Shown: positions 1-11,480, counted from the stretch's first letter. The stretch is DNA of 64,000 bases from Bidens hawaiensis (GCA_021521415.1 JAIQDT010009076.1:37765-101764), one strand, 5' to 3'. A program made the numbers and translations. Notes: generated from the sequence alone by a model not told the origin.

Positions 1-1602
1 ATTTTTCATCAAGTTTAGCTATTTTTCACTATTTTTGGCCAAAACCGAGCATTAAATTCACCAAATATTCATCTTTTATCCAAAAATTACCAAAAATTCA
101 CAGATCTCTTATTTTCATGTGTAGATCATCTCTGTGAAATTTCGTGACCCGACTCTAAGCGTGCTACAATCTGTCCAAATTTCATAACCACACGAAAACC
201 GAACTATATTGTGTTTTCTAGCTTTAGATCGCAAGGATCTCGGTTTCTAGCCTTTGCTAGCCGCTAGATACAACACTTACAAGCACAATAACACTATACC
301 AAGCAAACTATACCAACAATCAAACCATTTCTTTCAAAGTGTCGGTTTTTATGTAAAAACAAAGGTTTTAACCGTAAAAATCCGTTCTCGACTCTTTTTA
401 CTCATTTCTTGGACCAAGATCCTTTGTATAACATGTATACATCTCTTGATCATGCAAGGGTCGGTTTCATCTCGGGTTTTCACCCATCTTTCACATGGAA
501 ACTCATTTTTACAAGATTTCAACCGTAAAAATTCATTCTAAACACTTTTAACTAACTACTTGGATCAAGATCCTTTGTATATCTTGTATACATCCCTTGA
601 TCACACGAGAATCGGTTTCATCTCGGGTTTTCACCCATCTTTCACTTGGAAACTCATTTTAACAAGATTTTAACCGTAAAAATTCGTTATAAACTCTTTT
701 AACTCATCACTTGGATCAAGATCCTTTGTATAACTTGTATACATCACTTGATCATGCGAGAATCGGTTTCAACTCAGGTTTTCACCCATTTTACATTTGA
801 AATCTCCTTTTCTCAAGATCATGAAGTTAGAAAACAAAATTCAAGCTTAAAAACATATGTTATACCTTCAAATCTTGGTTAGAACTCAAGAATATTGGAT
901 GAATGTTGAAAGAGTTGAGAGCTTTTGAGAGAATTGGTGTGAAAGAAAAGAAAAAATGGAATGTGTGTGTGTATAAACAAGGCCGGCCATATGGTGGTGT
1001 GTGGGGGGGCCCACATCTCAAACCATGGCCACACATTTGGATTACACAATCCGGATAATGTTGTGGATAGTCTGGTTCAGTTCGTTTCTCGTTTAAACTC
1101 GTAATTCGGCTTAAAACGAGCCTAAAATGGTCGTTTTTCGGGTTAAAATAAAATTTACATAAAACTGATTTAAAAACTTTAAAAAAACTCAACCATAACA
1201 TTAAAACATCATATTGTCGGTATTTGTGCATCTTTTTCGGTTTGATCGATCGTCTCTTGCTTGGTTGATGTTAAAGGTTTCGTTTATCGTACCGACGTAC
1301 TAATAAATCGAAATCCTTTTTCTGTGCTATAATTTACTTATCCCGAAGCATTAATACTTCGTAAATATCACTAAACATTATATACTTTGTCTATAATGTA
1401 ATTCCCGATTCGTTCGGGTTTCAATAATCGTTCATTGGTTAATTGTAATTCCAATACGATTCACTATATAATCGAGTATGATTCGTACTATGAATCATAT
1501 ATACTCGTATATACGTACTATAACTCATATAATCAATATTTAAATGACACGTAAATAGTATATACCGGCTAGGGTATACCTGGATTTGCCGGAATCGTTA
1601 CA
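1..1602 (-). mobile_element. Minus-strand LTR, family D, truncated at window edge
   Basis: Read on the minus strand this begins TGTAACGATTCCGG at 1602, followed by a TATA-like stretch (about 972-980) and a leader of the type seen in plant gypsy LTRs. The low-coordinate end lies outside the window, so neither its CA end nor a target duplication can be checked. There is no long open frame. The LTR call rests on the TG start, promoter-like layout and general resemblance, not on a matching second LTR. It could instead be part of a longer untranslated leader. Confidence 0.5.
361..800. repeat. 151-bp tandem repeat, about 2.9 copies
   Basis: The motif GATCCTTTGTATA recurs near 418, 569 and 720, and AACCGTAAAAAT recurs near 370, 521 and 672. 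Both give a period of 151 bp. Units differ by scattered substitutions, so the array is not recent. It lies inside the putative minus-strand LTR D, downstream of its TATA-like box in the transcribed sense. Confidence 0.85.
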
Positions 1603-2243
1603 ATTCTCGTGAGGGAAAAAGTATCACCTGCCTCAATATATTAATAAGGTGAAATTGGTTACAATTCAGGAACTGAATGAGAATTAAGGCTAGAATACTA
1701 GTGTCAGTGTTGTGAGTGCAAAAAGATGTGTCCCTAATCGTTCTCAATATCCCCATTATATAGAAATAGAAAATAACTATATCTCCTGCAATTCCGGGAA
1801 GCCTAGCCGCCATGACCGTTTGGAGAGGTGTTCTCCAATCCCACATGTGTTTCAACTTGATAATCTGATCTTTCAGGTTGAATAATTCAGCTAGCCGTTG
1901 TAGGTCGTTATATCTTTAAGTAATCTGCAAGTATAACAAATAAAACAAACCTAGTTGGTTAGTTTAGGATCATGTAGCTAGTTAGGAATCCACGCTATCA
2001 GGATAACCGTCAAGATCATGGTAGGGATAAAATGACACCTAGCAATTGTCCCCAAAAAATGTTATAGTTTTAAACAATAAATCCCTAGTTGTCACACTTT
2101 TTCAACTTGATAACTATTTTGAATTTTGAAGGCTTGAGGTGACTTGATAAGACATAATTCACTTCCGAGATGAGATAACTAAACTGCCTTTCATTTAATC
2201 ACTATGCAACTCCTATAATTACTATGGATCTCTTATAATTCTT
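1603..2243 (-). other. Non-coding, possibly a second LTR-like promoter region
   Basis: No convincing coding frame. The minus strand has a TATATAATGG box around 1754-1763 followed by a leader-like run. The segment 2030-2095 precedes the PF04195-like pseudogene. It may be the LTR or leader of that element, but no matching copy is present to prove it. Confidence 0.3.
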
Positions 2244-2321
2244 ATGTTGCTTCCTTCCGCAGGTAACTTTCCCCTTTCTCCTTTCTTAGGGTTTCCTTGC
2301 TACACTTTCTCTATTCTGATT

Positions 2322-3575
2322 ATGTCCAAGAAAAGGTCCAGAACTTCCGCCTCTAGTAGCGAAAACGTTCACCCTGACTTCGAATATCAACAAATTCCGA
2401 TCGACCCTGATTTTGAAGTCTGCAATTTTTCTGACCTTGATATTTCGTATCTACAATCCGACAATGGTTTCCCTACCGGAGTTCGCTATCATCCCTTTGA
2501 TAAGACTCTTCGTTCCGACTGCATCTCTAAAAAGTGGGTCGTCTTCCTGGCTTACCCTTTCACCATAGGCCAAACTTATCCTTTTCTTTATTTCATTGCT
2601 CGCTTCTTCAAGGTTACCGGCATAAGATATATCCAAGCCATGCTGATGCTGTGGAGAATCCTTTACATGTTTAATAAAATCATCACCAGTCGTAACATTG
2701 ACTTGCAAATATCTGAATTGGCCTCCAATTACAATCTTAGAATTCATGGCTCTAGTAGCTTTGTCCTCCAAGTGATATATGACCAAGTTTCCCTAATTTT
2801 AAACACAAAAATAAACGACGGGCAATGGTGTAGGAGGTTATATTCATCCAAAGGGATTCTATTCCCGGAGGCGATGTAATTCCTTACCGATGGGTTAAGA
2901 AGGGTAGGAAACATTTAGGATATTTAATTGTAATAAATTAGCACAATTGACACTTATCTTTCTTTGTTTTGTGATTGCCAGCGAAATTTGCAGATCTTGC
3001 GACTTCAACTTCTGGTGCTTTTAAGAGGATTCCCGAGGTTCTGAGGATTCCTGAAGAAGAACCCTCCTTTCAGCTCAAGGATTTTCTTTCTTCAGACTCC
3101 GATCACTCAGCTACTGTGAATATGTCAGGTGGGATGATTTTCTCATTTGCCTTGTATTTTAGAATTTTGTCTACTTCTGGATCCTGATTTATGTTGCGAC
3201 AGGCCAAAGGATGGGACTTGAAGATCTCGAAAGCATAATCATGAAGAAGGAATCCACCATAGTTGAAATCTCCAAGCCAGTTCCTCTAGCTTCCTGAACC
3301 ACGGCGTCTACTTCTCGGAATATACAGGTCATCGCAGCTACCGAACCTACTATTGAGTCACTCAATTTTGAGAATGTCGAGTCGCTTTTCCTCCGCGTAA
3401 CAATCATGTGACATTTTTCATAAAATTGTTTTTCATTGTATTAATCATACTTTTTTACATAGGGTCTCCAACACTTAGCCAAAATCCATCAAGCCACTCT
3501 TAAGGATATTGAGGGACAGAGGGAGAAGATAGCCGTGATTTCCCTCGTTCGATTATATATCTCACCCGGAAAGTA
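2322..3575 (+). pseudogene. Decayed 'putative gypsy type transposon' (PF04195-like) gene
   Basis: From the ATG at 2322 an open frame of 185 codons encodes a Ser/Lys-rich N-terminus (MSKKRSRTSASSSENVH) and then a core with GVRYHPFDKTLRSD, FIARFFKVTGIRYIQ and LASNYNLRIHGSSSFVLQV. This layout recalls the plant PF04195 family found in the gag region of some plant retroelements. The frame ends at 2879 through a frameshift: the next block in another frame reads PYRWVKKGRK. More blocks follow at 2980-3130 (acidic, Ser-rich) and about 3467-3570 (LAKIHQATLKDIEGQREK). The start is the ATG beginning the recognisable N-terminus; an upstream in-frame ATG at 2244 is less likely. Family assignment is by recall of motif style and not checked by search. 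Confidence 0.55.
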
Positions 3576-4342
3576 GGTCAACATATTTTTATTTTTAACT
3601 ATAAAAGGATGCTATTGTACACTATCCAATTTTCCAAATATAGATAATTGCCTCATGTGTAAACCTATGAACGATTTCCATTCCAACCCTTCAACAGTAA
3701 ATATGGCTAACCCAAAACATTTCATTATTACACCATACAAGATAAAGGACGACCACCTGATTCGATGTAAGACCAGCTTTTCTTAGAATAGGTGATCTCG
3801 GAAAAGGGCTTTAATGCACCCAGGTGGGGTGGGGTGAGGTCCGGGTGGACTTCTAAATCATCCACCGGCTCCATCTTCGATAAACGTTACGTGGTGCTAT
3901 ATGAAGGTCACACACCACATAGTAAAATTTGGAGCACACCTATGATTTGTGTCCATTTCCTACTATGAAGGACACACACCGCACAACGTATAGGTTCATT
4001 TAGATTGTAGACATCTTGTTGTTATGATGTTAATGTAATGTAATTTGTTGTTTTAAAATGTTAGTTTAATATAATTTGTTTTTATGAACACCATGTTTTG
4101 GTATATGTTATTAACCCTTTATTTATTTATTATTATTTTGTTTTATTGTTATATACGAATATTTACTTATAGGACATATAAATGTAGGTAGATAAACTAA
4201 TAATAATAAGACAAATACGTAAACACTCATGTGTACATGTGACAGAAGGAAAAACCAAAAATTTGGTCCAACTAATTTTCCGGACCGCTAGTTATAAAAC
4301 ACACTAAAGTTAACTAACTAATTAAGACAATTAGTAAATAAT
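3576..4342. other. Non-coding interval
   Basis: No convincing ORF. It contains a G-rich run near 3822-3848 and two similar short passages (3900-3930 and 3965-3990) with the word ACACACC, then AT-rich DNA. Nothing else can be supported. Confidence 0.6.
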
Positions 4343-4813
4343 CTAAGAGCTATGGTCTTCAGCCTTTGAATTCCACTCTTCACATTCCATTTGCTCTTGG
4401 TATTCTCGAAAACGTAGTTCTTCAAGATTGTCTTCAAAGTTTGACCCTTCAAATGGCTGTTCTGGTTCTGAATCTTCTACATCGTCAACATTTTCTTGAT
4501 GAACTGATTGAGCAGTGGTTGGTTGTTGTATTGGAGGTTGACAGTGATGTTGTTGCATAGAAGGCCCACGGTTTGGTTGTCGCACATGGGGTTGTGGGTT
4601 TCTTTGTTGCATATCAGGGTGGTGATGCATGGTATAGTCTTGGTTGGCTTTCACGTTTCGTTGATGGACATTATGGGGGCGTCAATGGTTAGCTTGCTGT
4701 GTAGATGGTGCAGGATATGTATGTTGCAAGCCCGATGTAGAGTTTGGATTCTCTACATTAAGGTTTAGATGAATATGAAAGTGAAGATGAATATTGTGTT
4801 GTCTATTGTCCAT
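4343..4813 (-). pseudogene. Q/P/H-rich ORF with an in-frame TGA, unidentified
   Basis: From an ATG at 4813 the frame runs 157 codons to a stop at 4343, interrupted by one TGA at 4682-4684 (codon 44). The N-terminal part is His/Asn-rich, the middle is Gln/Pro-rich (repeated MQQ and QQP), and the C-terminus is strongly acidic (DDVEDSEPEQPFEGSNFEDN) and ends EEWNSKAEDHSS. Low-complexity Q/P followed by an acidic tail is seen in some transposon-associated or regulatory proteins, but no domain is visible. Unrecognised; it may be the remains of a transposon accessory gene. Confidence 0.4.
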
Positions 4814-5231
4814 AATATTCATCTTGCTGAAGGAAGATTATTTGTGTTCCCTAAATCATCATATAAGGACAAGCCTTCTCCAATATACATTACAAAATTT
4901 TGAAAATAAAAAAAGACAATCGTCCGACTGTTTTTTTTTTTTTTGTCGTTCGACTGATTGTGTTTTGTCGTCCGACTGGATTTTTTTGTCTTTCATCTGA
5001 CTTAAAATTTTCTTTTATCTTTTAGTCCCACTTAAAATTGTTTTTTTTTTTTTTTTTGCTATATAATGAGACGCAAAGGTACCTTATTTTCCCAAAATGT
5101 AATCTACATCCACCTTACTAAGTATGAATACAAGATCACCTCCCGATAGAAATCCAAATTATTTTGTATTATTACTTTAGCATGTTATAATTGGTAAACT
5201 CGGAATTAAAATGCAAAAAAATTGATGGTCG
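4814..5231. other. Non-coding, homopolymer-rich
   Basis: This has long T runs near 4930 and 5040 and a short repeated phrase GTCGTTCGACTG / GTCGTCCGACTG near 4944-4978. No gene is supported. Confidence 0.6.
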
Positions 5232-5361
5232 TGGGGTTAGGTTTAACACGTAACCATGTGCATCACCAGTCCAATGGGGTTAGGTTTAAAAATAAACCAT
5301 GCCCAGCACCAATCTGTTGGGGTTAGGTTGAACGCTTAACCATGTCCACCATCCGTCGGGC
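5232..5361. repeat. 43-bp tandem repeat, three copies
   Basis: GGGGTTAGGTT starts at 5233, 5276 and 5319, an exact 43-bp spacing. Each unit continues with an AACCATG-containing block and ends in a CACCA-rich block. The third unit merges into a diverged fourth start. It lies about 130 bp outside the minus-strand Helitron terminus. Confidence 0.85.
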
Positions 5362-5494
5362 GGGGTAAGGGATGATAGTGAGTTGTTTCAGGTTCAATGA
5401 TGAAACACAATCACCATCAATTTGCAGGTTAGGAATACCCCCCGTTTTCGTGACCTCGGCCTCTTCCTTGTTCACGGTTTCATATATATATTTA

Positions 5495-5523
5495 CTAGGT
5501 TAGTACCCGTGTTACACACGGGT
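5495..5523 (-). other. Helitron 3' terminal hairpin and CTAG end
   Basis: ACCCGTGT (5505-5512) and ACACGGGT (5516-5523) form a perfect 8-bp stem with a 3-nt loop. On the minus strand the stem is followed by ACTAAC and CTAG, and the next base is T. Hairpin, short spacer and CTRR-T is the diagnostic Helitron 3' architecture. Confidence 0.75.
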
Positions 5524-6761
5524 TGACATTAGATAAATAAGAAAACGTGTATAAACAACCATCATAAATATACAACCATATATGAACATTCAAGTAGGAA
5601 ATAACATTGCCTACATAATAAGTTGATAGATACACCAACTTGATTGTCTTATCAAAAACATTAAAACATAAGATATTAACATGAATTGACCACGATGACC
5701 TTGAAAATTTCTATCCTAAAACAAAATCATCCGCCTTAACCACCTGAAAAAACAAAAAAACCATGAAAAGTAATTAAATATTAAACCAAAAAGTTAACGT
5801 ATATCATAATGAATGTGTGATAGTTAAACATCTAGATACTTATGTTGAATAAATACTTATCATCATTAAAAATCAATATCAACATGCCAATCTTGATTTG
5901 AATGCCTAATGGTAACAGTCTCATGGATAGACTAATGTGGAAAAAAAAGCTGAAAATAATCTCTAGTAATATTCTAGAAAAATAACACAAGTTTATTATA
6001 ATATATTAATTAAAAAAACAGCATTTAATTAGAATAATGGCCACTTATAACTGGCAGATACTCATCATATCTTCCAGGGATTGTTGGTTAAACACAGCTA
6101 AACCAGGATAATACATCTTATTACCAAACATAAACTGGAATTAAGTTTATGGAAACGAAAACGAAAATATGAAATTCACATTAATCGTATAAAATAAGTT
6201 GAATAATGAACATAAATCTAAAAAAATGGATTAATTGTTATTAAATCAAGCACTAATTAGGGTTTAAAAGAATAACTTACATTCAAAACGTGGAAGAAGA
6301 ATGGAAGACTGAAGATGATTTTGATCGGATGGTAGAAATAGATTAAAAAATTATAATTGGTTATAAATGATACAAAGAGTCGGTTTTTACCCGGGTCATG
6401 ATTTGGTAAATGGGCATCTTGATAATATAACCAAGATATTATTTTTAATGAAATATAATCTAAAATAATAGAACCTAAATAGCATATCTATGCTATGTTG
6501 ATTAATGTTAATTTTACATATTGGCATAAGGTAATCCAAATTTTTACACCTAATATTTAATTATGGTAAAAAAAAATTTTATGATTACATTTTTAAAAAG
6601 ATAACATAAAAGAATAAAACTAAAATTTGGGAAATAAACTAAATAATAATAGAAACAACTAAGGTTATTGATAATATAAAGAAATTAAAAACCGTCATTA
6701 GAAAAAAAATGTATCCGAAGAAAATAAAAAACCAAGCATCATGTCAACAAAAAAACCAAAA

Positions 6762-6823
6762 ACATTATGTCTTAAAATAAAAATGACACCGAACATTATG
6801 TCTTAAAATAAAAATGACACCGA
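6762..6823. repeat. 31-bp tandem duplication
   Basis: The phrase beginning ACATTATGTCTTAAAATAAA occurs at 6762 and again at 6793, two essentially identical 31-bp units. It lies just beyond the stop codon of the RPA1-like gene inside the Helitron. Confidence 0.85.
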
Positions 6824-7916
6824 ACATACTCAGGTGTCTTTATTATTAAAGTTTGAAAGAAATATAGAAATCACTTCTCGACCTTAGGAGTAAGAAGTTT
6901 AACACCATCCTTGCTTGTTCCAACAATGCTAACCAACTCAGGAACATCTTGGAGATCACTTGTCTTGGACTTAGTAGAAGAAATCCAAATTGACCATCAC
7001 CATCAAAACATCCACAAGTTTACTCTTCAGTTTGTCATCGGAATCACTACTTGACAACTTGATCTCACTCACTTCATCATCACCCAAACGATCATAAATT
7101 GGAGTTTTGTTATCCCCATTTTCAGAAATCTGTAATAAACAAAAAAGTTGAAAAACAAATATAAAAATAAATGAAAAAAATAAAATAATGTGAAATATAT
7201 AGTAGTGTAAGAAACCTTTAAAGAAGCAGAGCTTGTAGATTGATAGTCAGGTAAAGAATTTTCAAATGTTAGTGATCCGGATTCTGAAGTGTAACATCCC
7301 GAAATTTCTAAAATAATATTAATTGTATTATTTAATATTGGCGGGAAAGTTTACTCGGGTAAGCGGGGAAATAATAAAATAGAGTAGGAGCTAGTATGGG
7401 TCGGGCTAGTGTTGGTTAATGGATATAGGTTATGGACTTGGGTCATGAAGGAAGGAAGGATGAGACCATGGGCTTAAGCCCATGATCCATAATTATAAAA
7501 GCCTTAATTACCCAATTATCATTCATTACTCATACTCCATACACCACCCAAAACACACACTTAGCTCTCTCTCATCCTACTTTCTCTCTCTAAGCCGAAA
7601 CCAAGAAGAAGAAAGAGAACCGATTTCCGACCCGAGGTAATGATAGTATGTTGTTGTAGAGATCCAAACCGTTAGATCTAGTTGCGAAACAACGAGTGGA
7701 CACCGTTAAACCGTTGAAGTCACGAGATACGGGTGGAATCGGGTATAAACCGAACCTAAGATGAGCTTAGGGATCACCCTAGCTCAAATCTGGATCGAAC
7801 GGGACGAAAAACGGTGAAAACGGTGGCCAAACGAGTGATATCTCGCTTTTCCGGCAAGATTCACGTTTTTTCGGCAACGGCGGCGCCGGAGTTGGCTGGT
7901 ACGATGATAGGCAAAT

Positions 7917-7944
7917 GTCAGAGAATGTTCTGACATTCTCTGAC
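7917..7944. other. 12-bp perfect hairpin in LTR B
   Basis: GTCAGAGAATGT (7917-7928), loop TCTG, and ACATTCTCTGAC (7933-7944) form a perfect stem. The second LTR B copy has the same hairpin at 38862-38889 with a compensating base-pair change, so pairing is conserved. Confidence 0.8.
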
Positions 7945-8350
7945 CTAAACCTAATTCGTTAGCGGAAGGGAGACGAACTAGCTGTAGTTCGTTATGCCAG
8001 TTCGTTAGGGGAAGATAACGAATTAGCCTTAATTCGTTATGTCTATTCGTTAAGCCAAGGATGGCGAATGAACTCCCAGTTCGTTAAGGGTTCAGTTCGC
8101 TAAAAGTTCAGTTCGTTAAGGGTCAGTTCGTTAACAAGGTCCAATTCGTTATGGAAGATGACGAACTAGATTAATGAATCAACTAAGGAAAGATAACGAA
8201 TCAGAATGTGATCTGGATAGCGAATTAAAGTGTGATCTGATAACGAATTACACGTAATTCGTTATGGAAAATGTGATGGTGATTAAAATAATAATTTAAA
8301 ATCGTAGTGGAAAATGTGATAAGACAGCTCGACACCAGCCAGCGGCTCTG

Positions 8351-8419
8351 CCCCTTGGAAACTGCTAGGGGCTGCCGCCCCTAGACCCCGCTGCCAGGGG
8401 CGCTGCCCCCGGACCCCCG
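8351..8419. other. GC-rich inverted-repeat block in LTR B
   Basis: An abrupt GC-rich island in AT-rich surroundings, with GGGGCTGCCGCCCC (8369-8382) as an internal inverted repeat and several runs of four or five C. The minus strand therefore has at least four close G runs, compatible with a G-quadruplex. The function is unknown. Confidence 0.6.
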
Positions 8420-11194
8420 TTCGTTGAGGGTTGTGAATAGACTAGAAACGTGATATGGATAGTAATAGTTAATTGATGTGTGTAATTGTTATACAGTTAG
8501 TCGCGCACAGCTAAGGAAGGAGTAACTGTTAACCGAGTTCAGGTGAGTTTCTAGCCCCATTTTCCTTGTTATGTTTTGGGGGCTGTGTGCATACTCGATG
8601 TGAAGTGTGAATACACTTACCTTAAGTGGTAAGTGTATGCTATAGATGTTATACGAGGTAGCTATTATATAATGCTTGTTGGTGCGTGAACGATCTTCGG
8701 ATATTGCACGTATCGCCAAGGATAGTGATTGTCAAGTGGTTATTAGTGTGTGTAAATGTTATGATGTAACTTGGTTATTATGTAAATGATGTAATATTAT
8801 GAAGTGTGTTGTAGACAAGTAGAGGTAGAGTGGGTTAGAAGTGGAAAGAGTCTAGTAAGAGTGTTAGTGGCATGACGGTAGTACGTGGTAGGGTAAGCCT
8901 ATACGTGACTTCGTTATTAAAGTGGCAAAGTGGCATAACGTTATACGTTATTAAAGTGGCAAAGTGGTAGGGTAAATAAGAGGTTAAGTGGTAAGGTGAG
9001 CAGGTTAGATAGTGAACTACGTGTCTTCGGATACGTATATGATGCATGTAGTGGTTGTATGATAAGTTGCTTGATTAACTAGAACTCACTCAGCGTAGCT
9101 GACTTTTAGTATGCACGCAGGTGAGCTAATTATAGAGTTAGCATGAGAATGGCACATGGCATGGATTGAACGGCTGGCATCTGAAGATAGAAGAAAAGAT
9201 GTTTTAAATATAATGATTTGTGTTATGGTATCAAAGAAAAGATTCAATGTTTTGTAATGAATGATTGATGTTTTATATTTCGCGAAAAGTTTTAAGTAAC
9301 TCTGATTGTAAGAACTGTGTTTATGAGTAAATCCGACGCTAAAGTAAGGCACCGGGAATGGGGCCTTACACGAAGGCTACAAATATAATACAAAATACAA
9401 AAAATTAGAATATAGTGCTATGATGTATTTGTTACAAATTAAATGCAGATGAATTTACCACGATAAATGCAGGAAGTAGTCTTTTCTCAATCTCAGAAAT
9501 AATTGGTTTATCATCTGTTAGCTTTGATATACCGTATACCTCAACATTATTCCTAAAATTGAAATCAGCAACCTCAACTTTAAAAGAAAACTTCTTTTCC
9601 AACAAACAGGTCAACTCAATGGGAAATCCAGTATCAGCAGCATATTCAACCTATAATATTGTTTAGAAAAACATGTGTTACATAAATAGTGTTTCATATA
9701 AATAAGAGAGTAAGAAGTTGAATAACAATAAATAATTACATAACCTGATCTCTAATAGCAAGCAGTTCAGATGCAGTTTTGTTGATAATAAGTTTGGCAT
9801 TACGATCAAAAAGTGTTAACGAAACAACACCAGTGCCGTCTTGAACTCTTAGCTTAATCTTATACCTAAAGTAAATTTTTTAATCAACAACATGTCAACG
9901 TAAAAATATTTTTTTATACATTATACCTAGGAGTAGGTGTAACACCCAAAGTGTTACATCTCTGATTCTTGCATTCATAAACGGCATCGCCTTCCACAAC
10001 GGTCACACTCAACTTACGATTACAATTATTGCAACCGAGATAGTACCATTCAGATTCAGCACAAAGCGCCTTTATGGTGCCAAGTACTGTAATACTCTTT
10101 GGCATAAATAAATGAATTAAACAACTTAACATATACTTCTGATAAATTATAATTACATGGAATTATTAATAATTACCTGCAATATTGTGCAAATTTCACA
10201 AATGTTGTAAAATGATGTAGCCTTCAGAAACTCTTCATCAAGAGTAGACATCAATTTTACAGGAATAGGCCTACGAACAGGACCATCAATTTTTAAGTCC
10301 AAAAACTCAAACAAACTGCAAAACAAATTTAAACGTTTAAAAATCCATAAATGTAAGGAAAATAATTATTGAAGAAACAATTAGGACATTTAATAGTAAT
10401 ATTACTGTGTCTTATAATCTTCAATCTCAAAAATATTATCATTGATGAGCACACAAGTAACATCAGTGTAATTAGACACATATGGTTTCTCTAAAAAAAT
10501 AAATACAAGAAAGTCGTTATGATATTAAAAAATAAAGTCTTATAAAAAAAGGAATTAAATATACAAAATATTAACACAAACCTTTATGATATTTAACTCT
10601 ACCAAATTGCATAAGGATAATCATATGTGATTCATCAAAATGCTCAACAACATACTTAGAGAACTGTGGTGCGTAATCCCCCAAAGTGTGATGTAGACAC
10701 AGTCACCGCTAAAAAAATAACTATTATTAGAACTAAATTTTTATAGTGATCAAATATTAATAAAGAATCTAACATACAGTAGTATAAAATTATGAATAAA
10801 CATTTACCTCAAGTCAGAAACCTCCATACTTAATCTTGCATTTTTTTTGACATCTCTCAGATTGGAATTGTTATCTTTAAAAACATGAACAACATGTCCA
10901 ATTATATCTGGAAAAATTCAGATTAAAGAATCAGAAAAACATCAAAGATTAATAAATTATAAAAACAAAAATGTAATTAATTAAAAACCTATAGTAGCTT
11001 TCAACGGGATTTCTTTACCTCCATTGACCTTAAGAAACAAACACAAAATTACATAAGTTATATTAAATGTACAAGTTGGTATATTGTACCAATAAATAGT
11101 AAAAGAAAAGTCGAAATGAACTTGGAAGAAGAAAAACAATAGAGTTGGGATATTCAAAGGTGATGAAAAAATGATTAACAAAGTAACGATTATA

Positions 11195-11445
11195 TACTAT
11201 AAATTAGTTACTTATTTATGTAAAGATAATCTAAAGAGAAATGATTTGCAATTATTGCAAATTATAATATGGAAAATGGTTGAAGGTGTAAATTTATAAT
11301 TATTACCTATTTATAAAATTTTATGATTGTCTATAACGATTATCTATCTATGTAAATTACGAACGTGTAGAAATAAAATGTACATGACTTTGTAAAATAT
11401 AATATAAATAGAATTGAATAAATTTATAAATAAAATATATTATAA
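11195..11445 (+). repeat. AT-rich direct repeat, copy 1
   Basis: The segment containing AATGGTTGAAGGTGTAAATT and GTGTAGAAATAAAATGTACA closely matches 14255-14470 in the same order and orientation. The two copies flank the plus-strand Helitron-like element ending at 13810. Confidence 0.8.
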
Positions 11446-11480
11446 TAATTAGTATAAATGAGAAGTTTTGTGTCACAAAG

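Larger units (their letters stand above)
7290..9370 (+). mobile_element. Solo LTR, gypsy family B (Tekay-like)
   Basis: It begins TGTAACATCCCG at 7290 and ends GGGGCCTTACA at 9370 (2081 bp). Flanks are TGAAG (7285-7289) and CGAAG (9371-9375), a 5-bp target duplication with one mismatch. No internal region is present, so this is a solo LTR left by LTR-LTR recombination. It has a TATA-like box near 7495, a leader rich in CTCTCTC, arrays of GTTCGTTA-type words at 7950-8270, and sections shared with LTR A (TTTCTAGCCCCAT near 8550, GAACGATCTTCGGATATTGC near 8687, GAACTCACTCAG at 9082-9093). It interrupts an exon of the RPA1-like gene. Confidence 0.85.
6871..11028 (-). pseudogene. RPA1-like (replication protein A large subunit) gene, 5'-truncated and broken
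   Basis: RPA1 binds single-stranded DNA through OB folds. Minus-strand exons with GT-AG borders: 11028-10989, 10907-10808, 10708-10582, 10490-10406, 10315-10177, 10138-9927, 9865-9745, 9650-9459, a split exon (9376-9371 plus 7289-7216), and 7139-6871 ending in TGA. Early exons give an OB-fold B-like block (VNGGKEIPLKATI, DIIGHVVHVFKD, GDCVYITLWG). Middle exons give a C-domain with a zinc-ribbon-like CNNC...YECKNQRC, then IKLRVQDGTGVVSLTLFDR. The tail is Ser/Asp-rich, ending LLTPKVEK. Breaks: one base missing in a C run at 10678-10682 (frameshift after TLWG), a frameshift near 6975, and a solo LTR inside the ninth exon. Exons for the N-terminal domain are not visible upstream of 11028. It belongs to the Helitron by position and strand. 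Confidence 0.8.
5495..11480 (-). mobile_element. Helitron (minus strand) carrying an RPA1-like gene; 5' end not located
   Basis: The 3' end is well supported: on the minus strand a hairpin (5523-5505) is followed by a short spacer and CTAG at 5498-5495, then T. This is the canonical Helitron 3' end inserted at an A/T site. The interior holds a multi-exon RPA1-like gene on the same strand, and plant Helitrons often carry RPA-like genes. No Rep/helicase domain was found, so this copy appears non-autonomous or truncated. The 5' TC end was not found; 11480 is only an estimate where the gene-associated sequence stops. A solo LTR (7290-9370) is a later insertion. Confidence 0.6.

Noticed and set aside
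860..1231. 123-codon minus-strand ORF
   Set aside because: It lies in the leader of the putative LTR D, with no domain and no conserved relative in the window.
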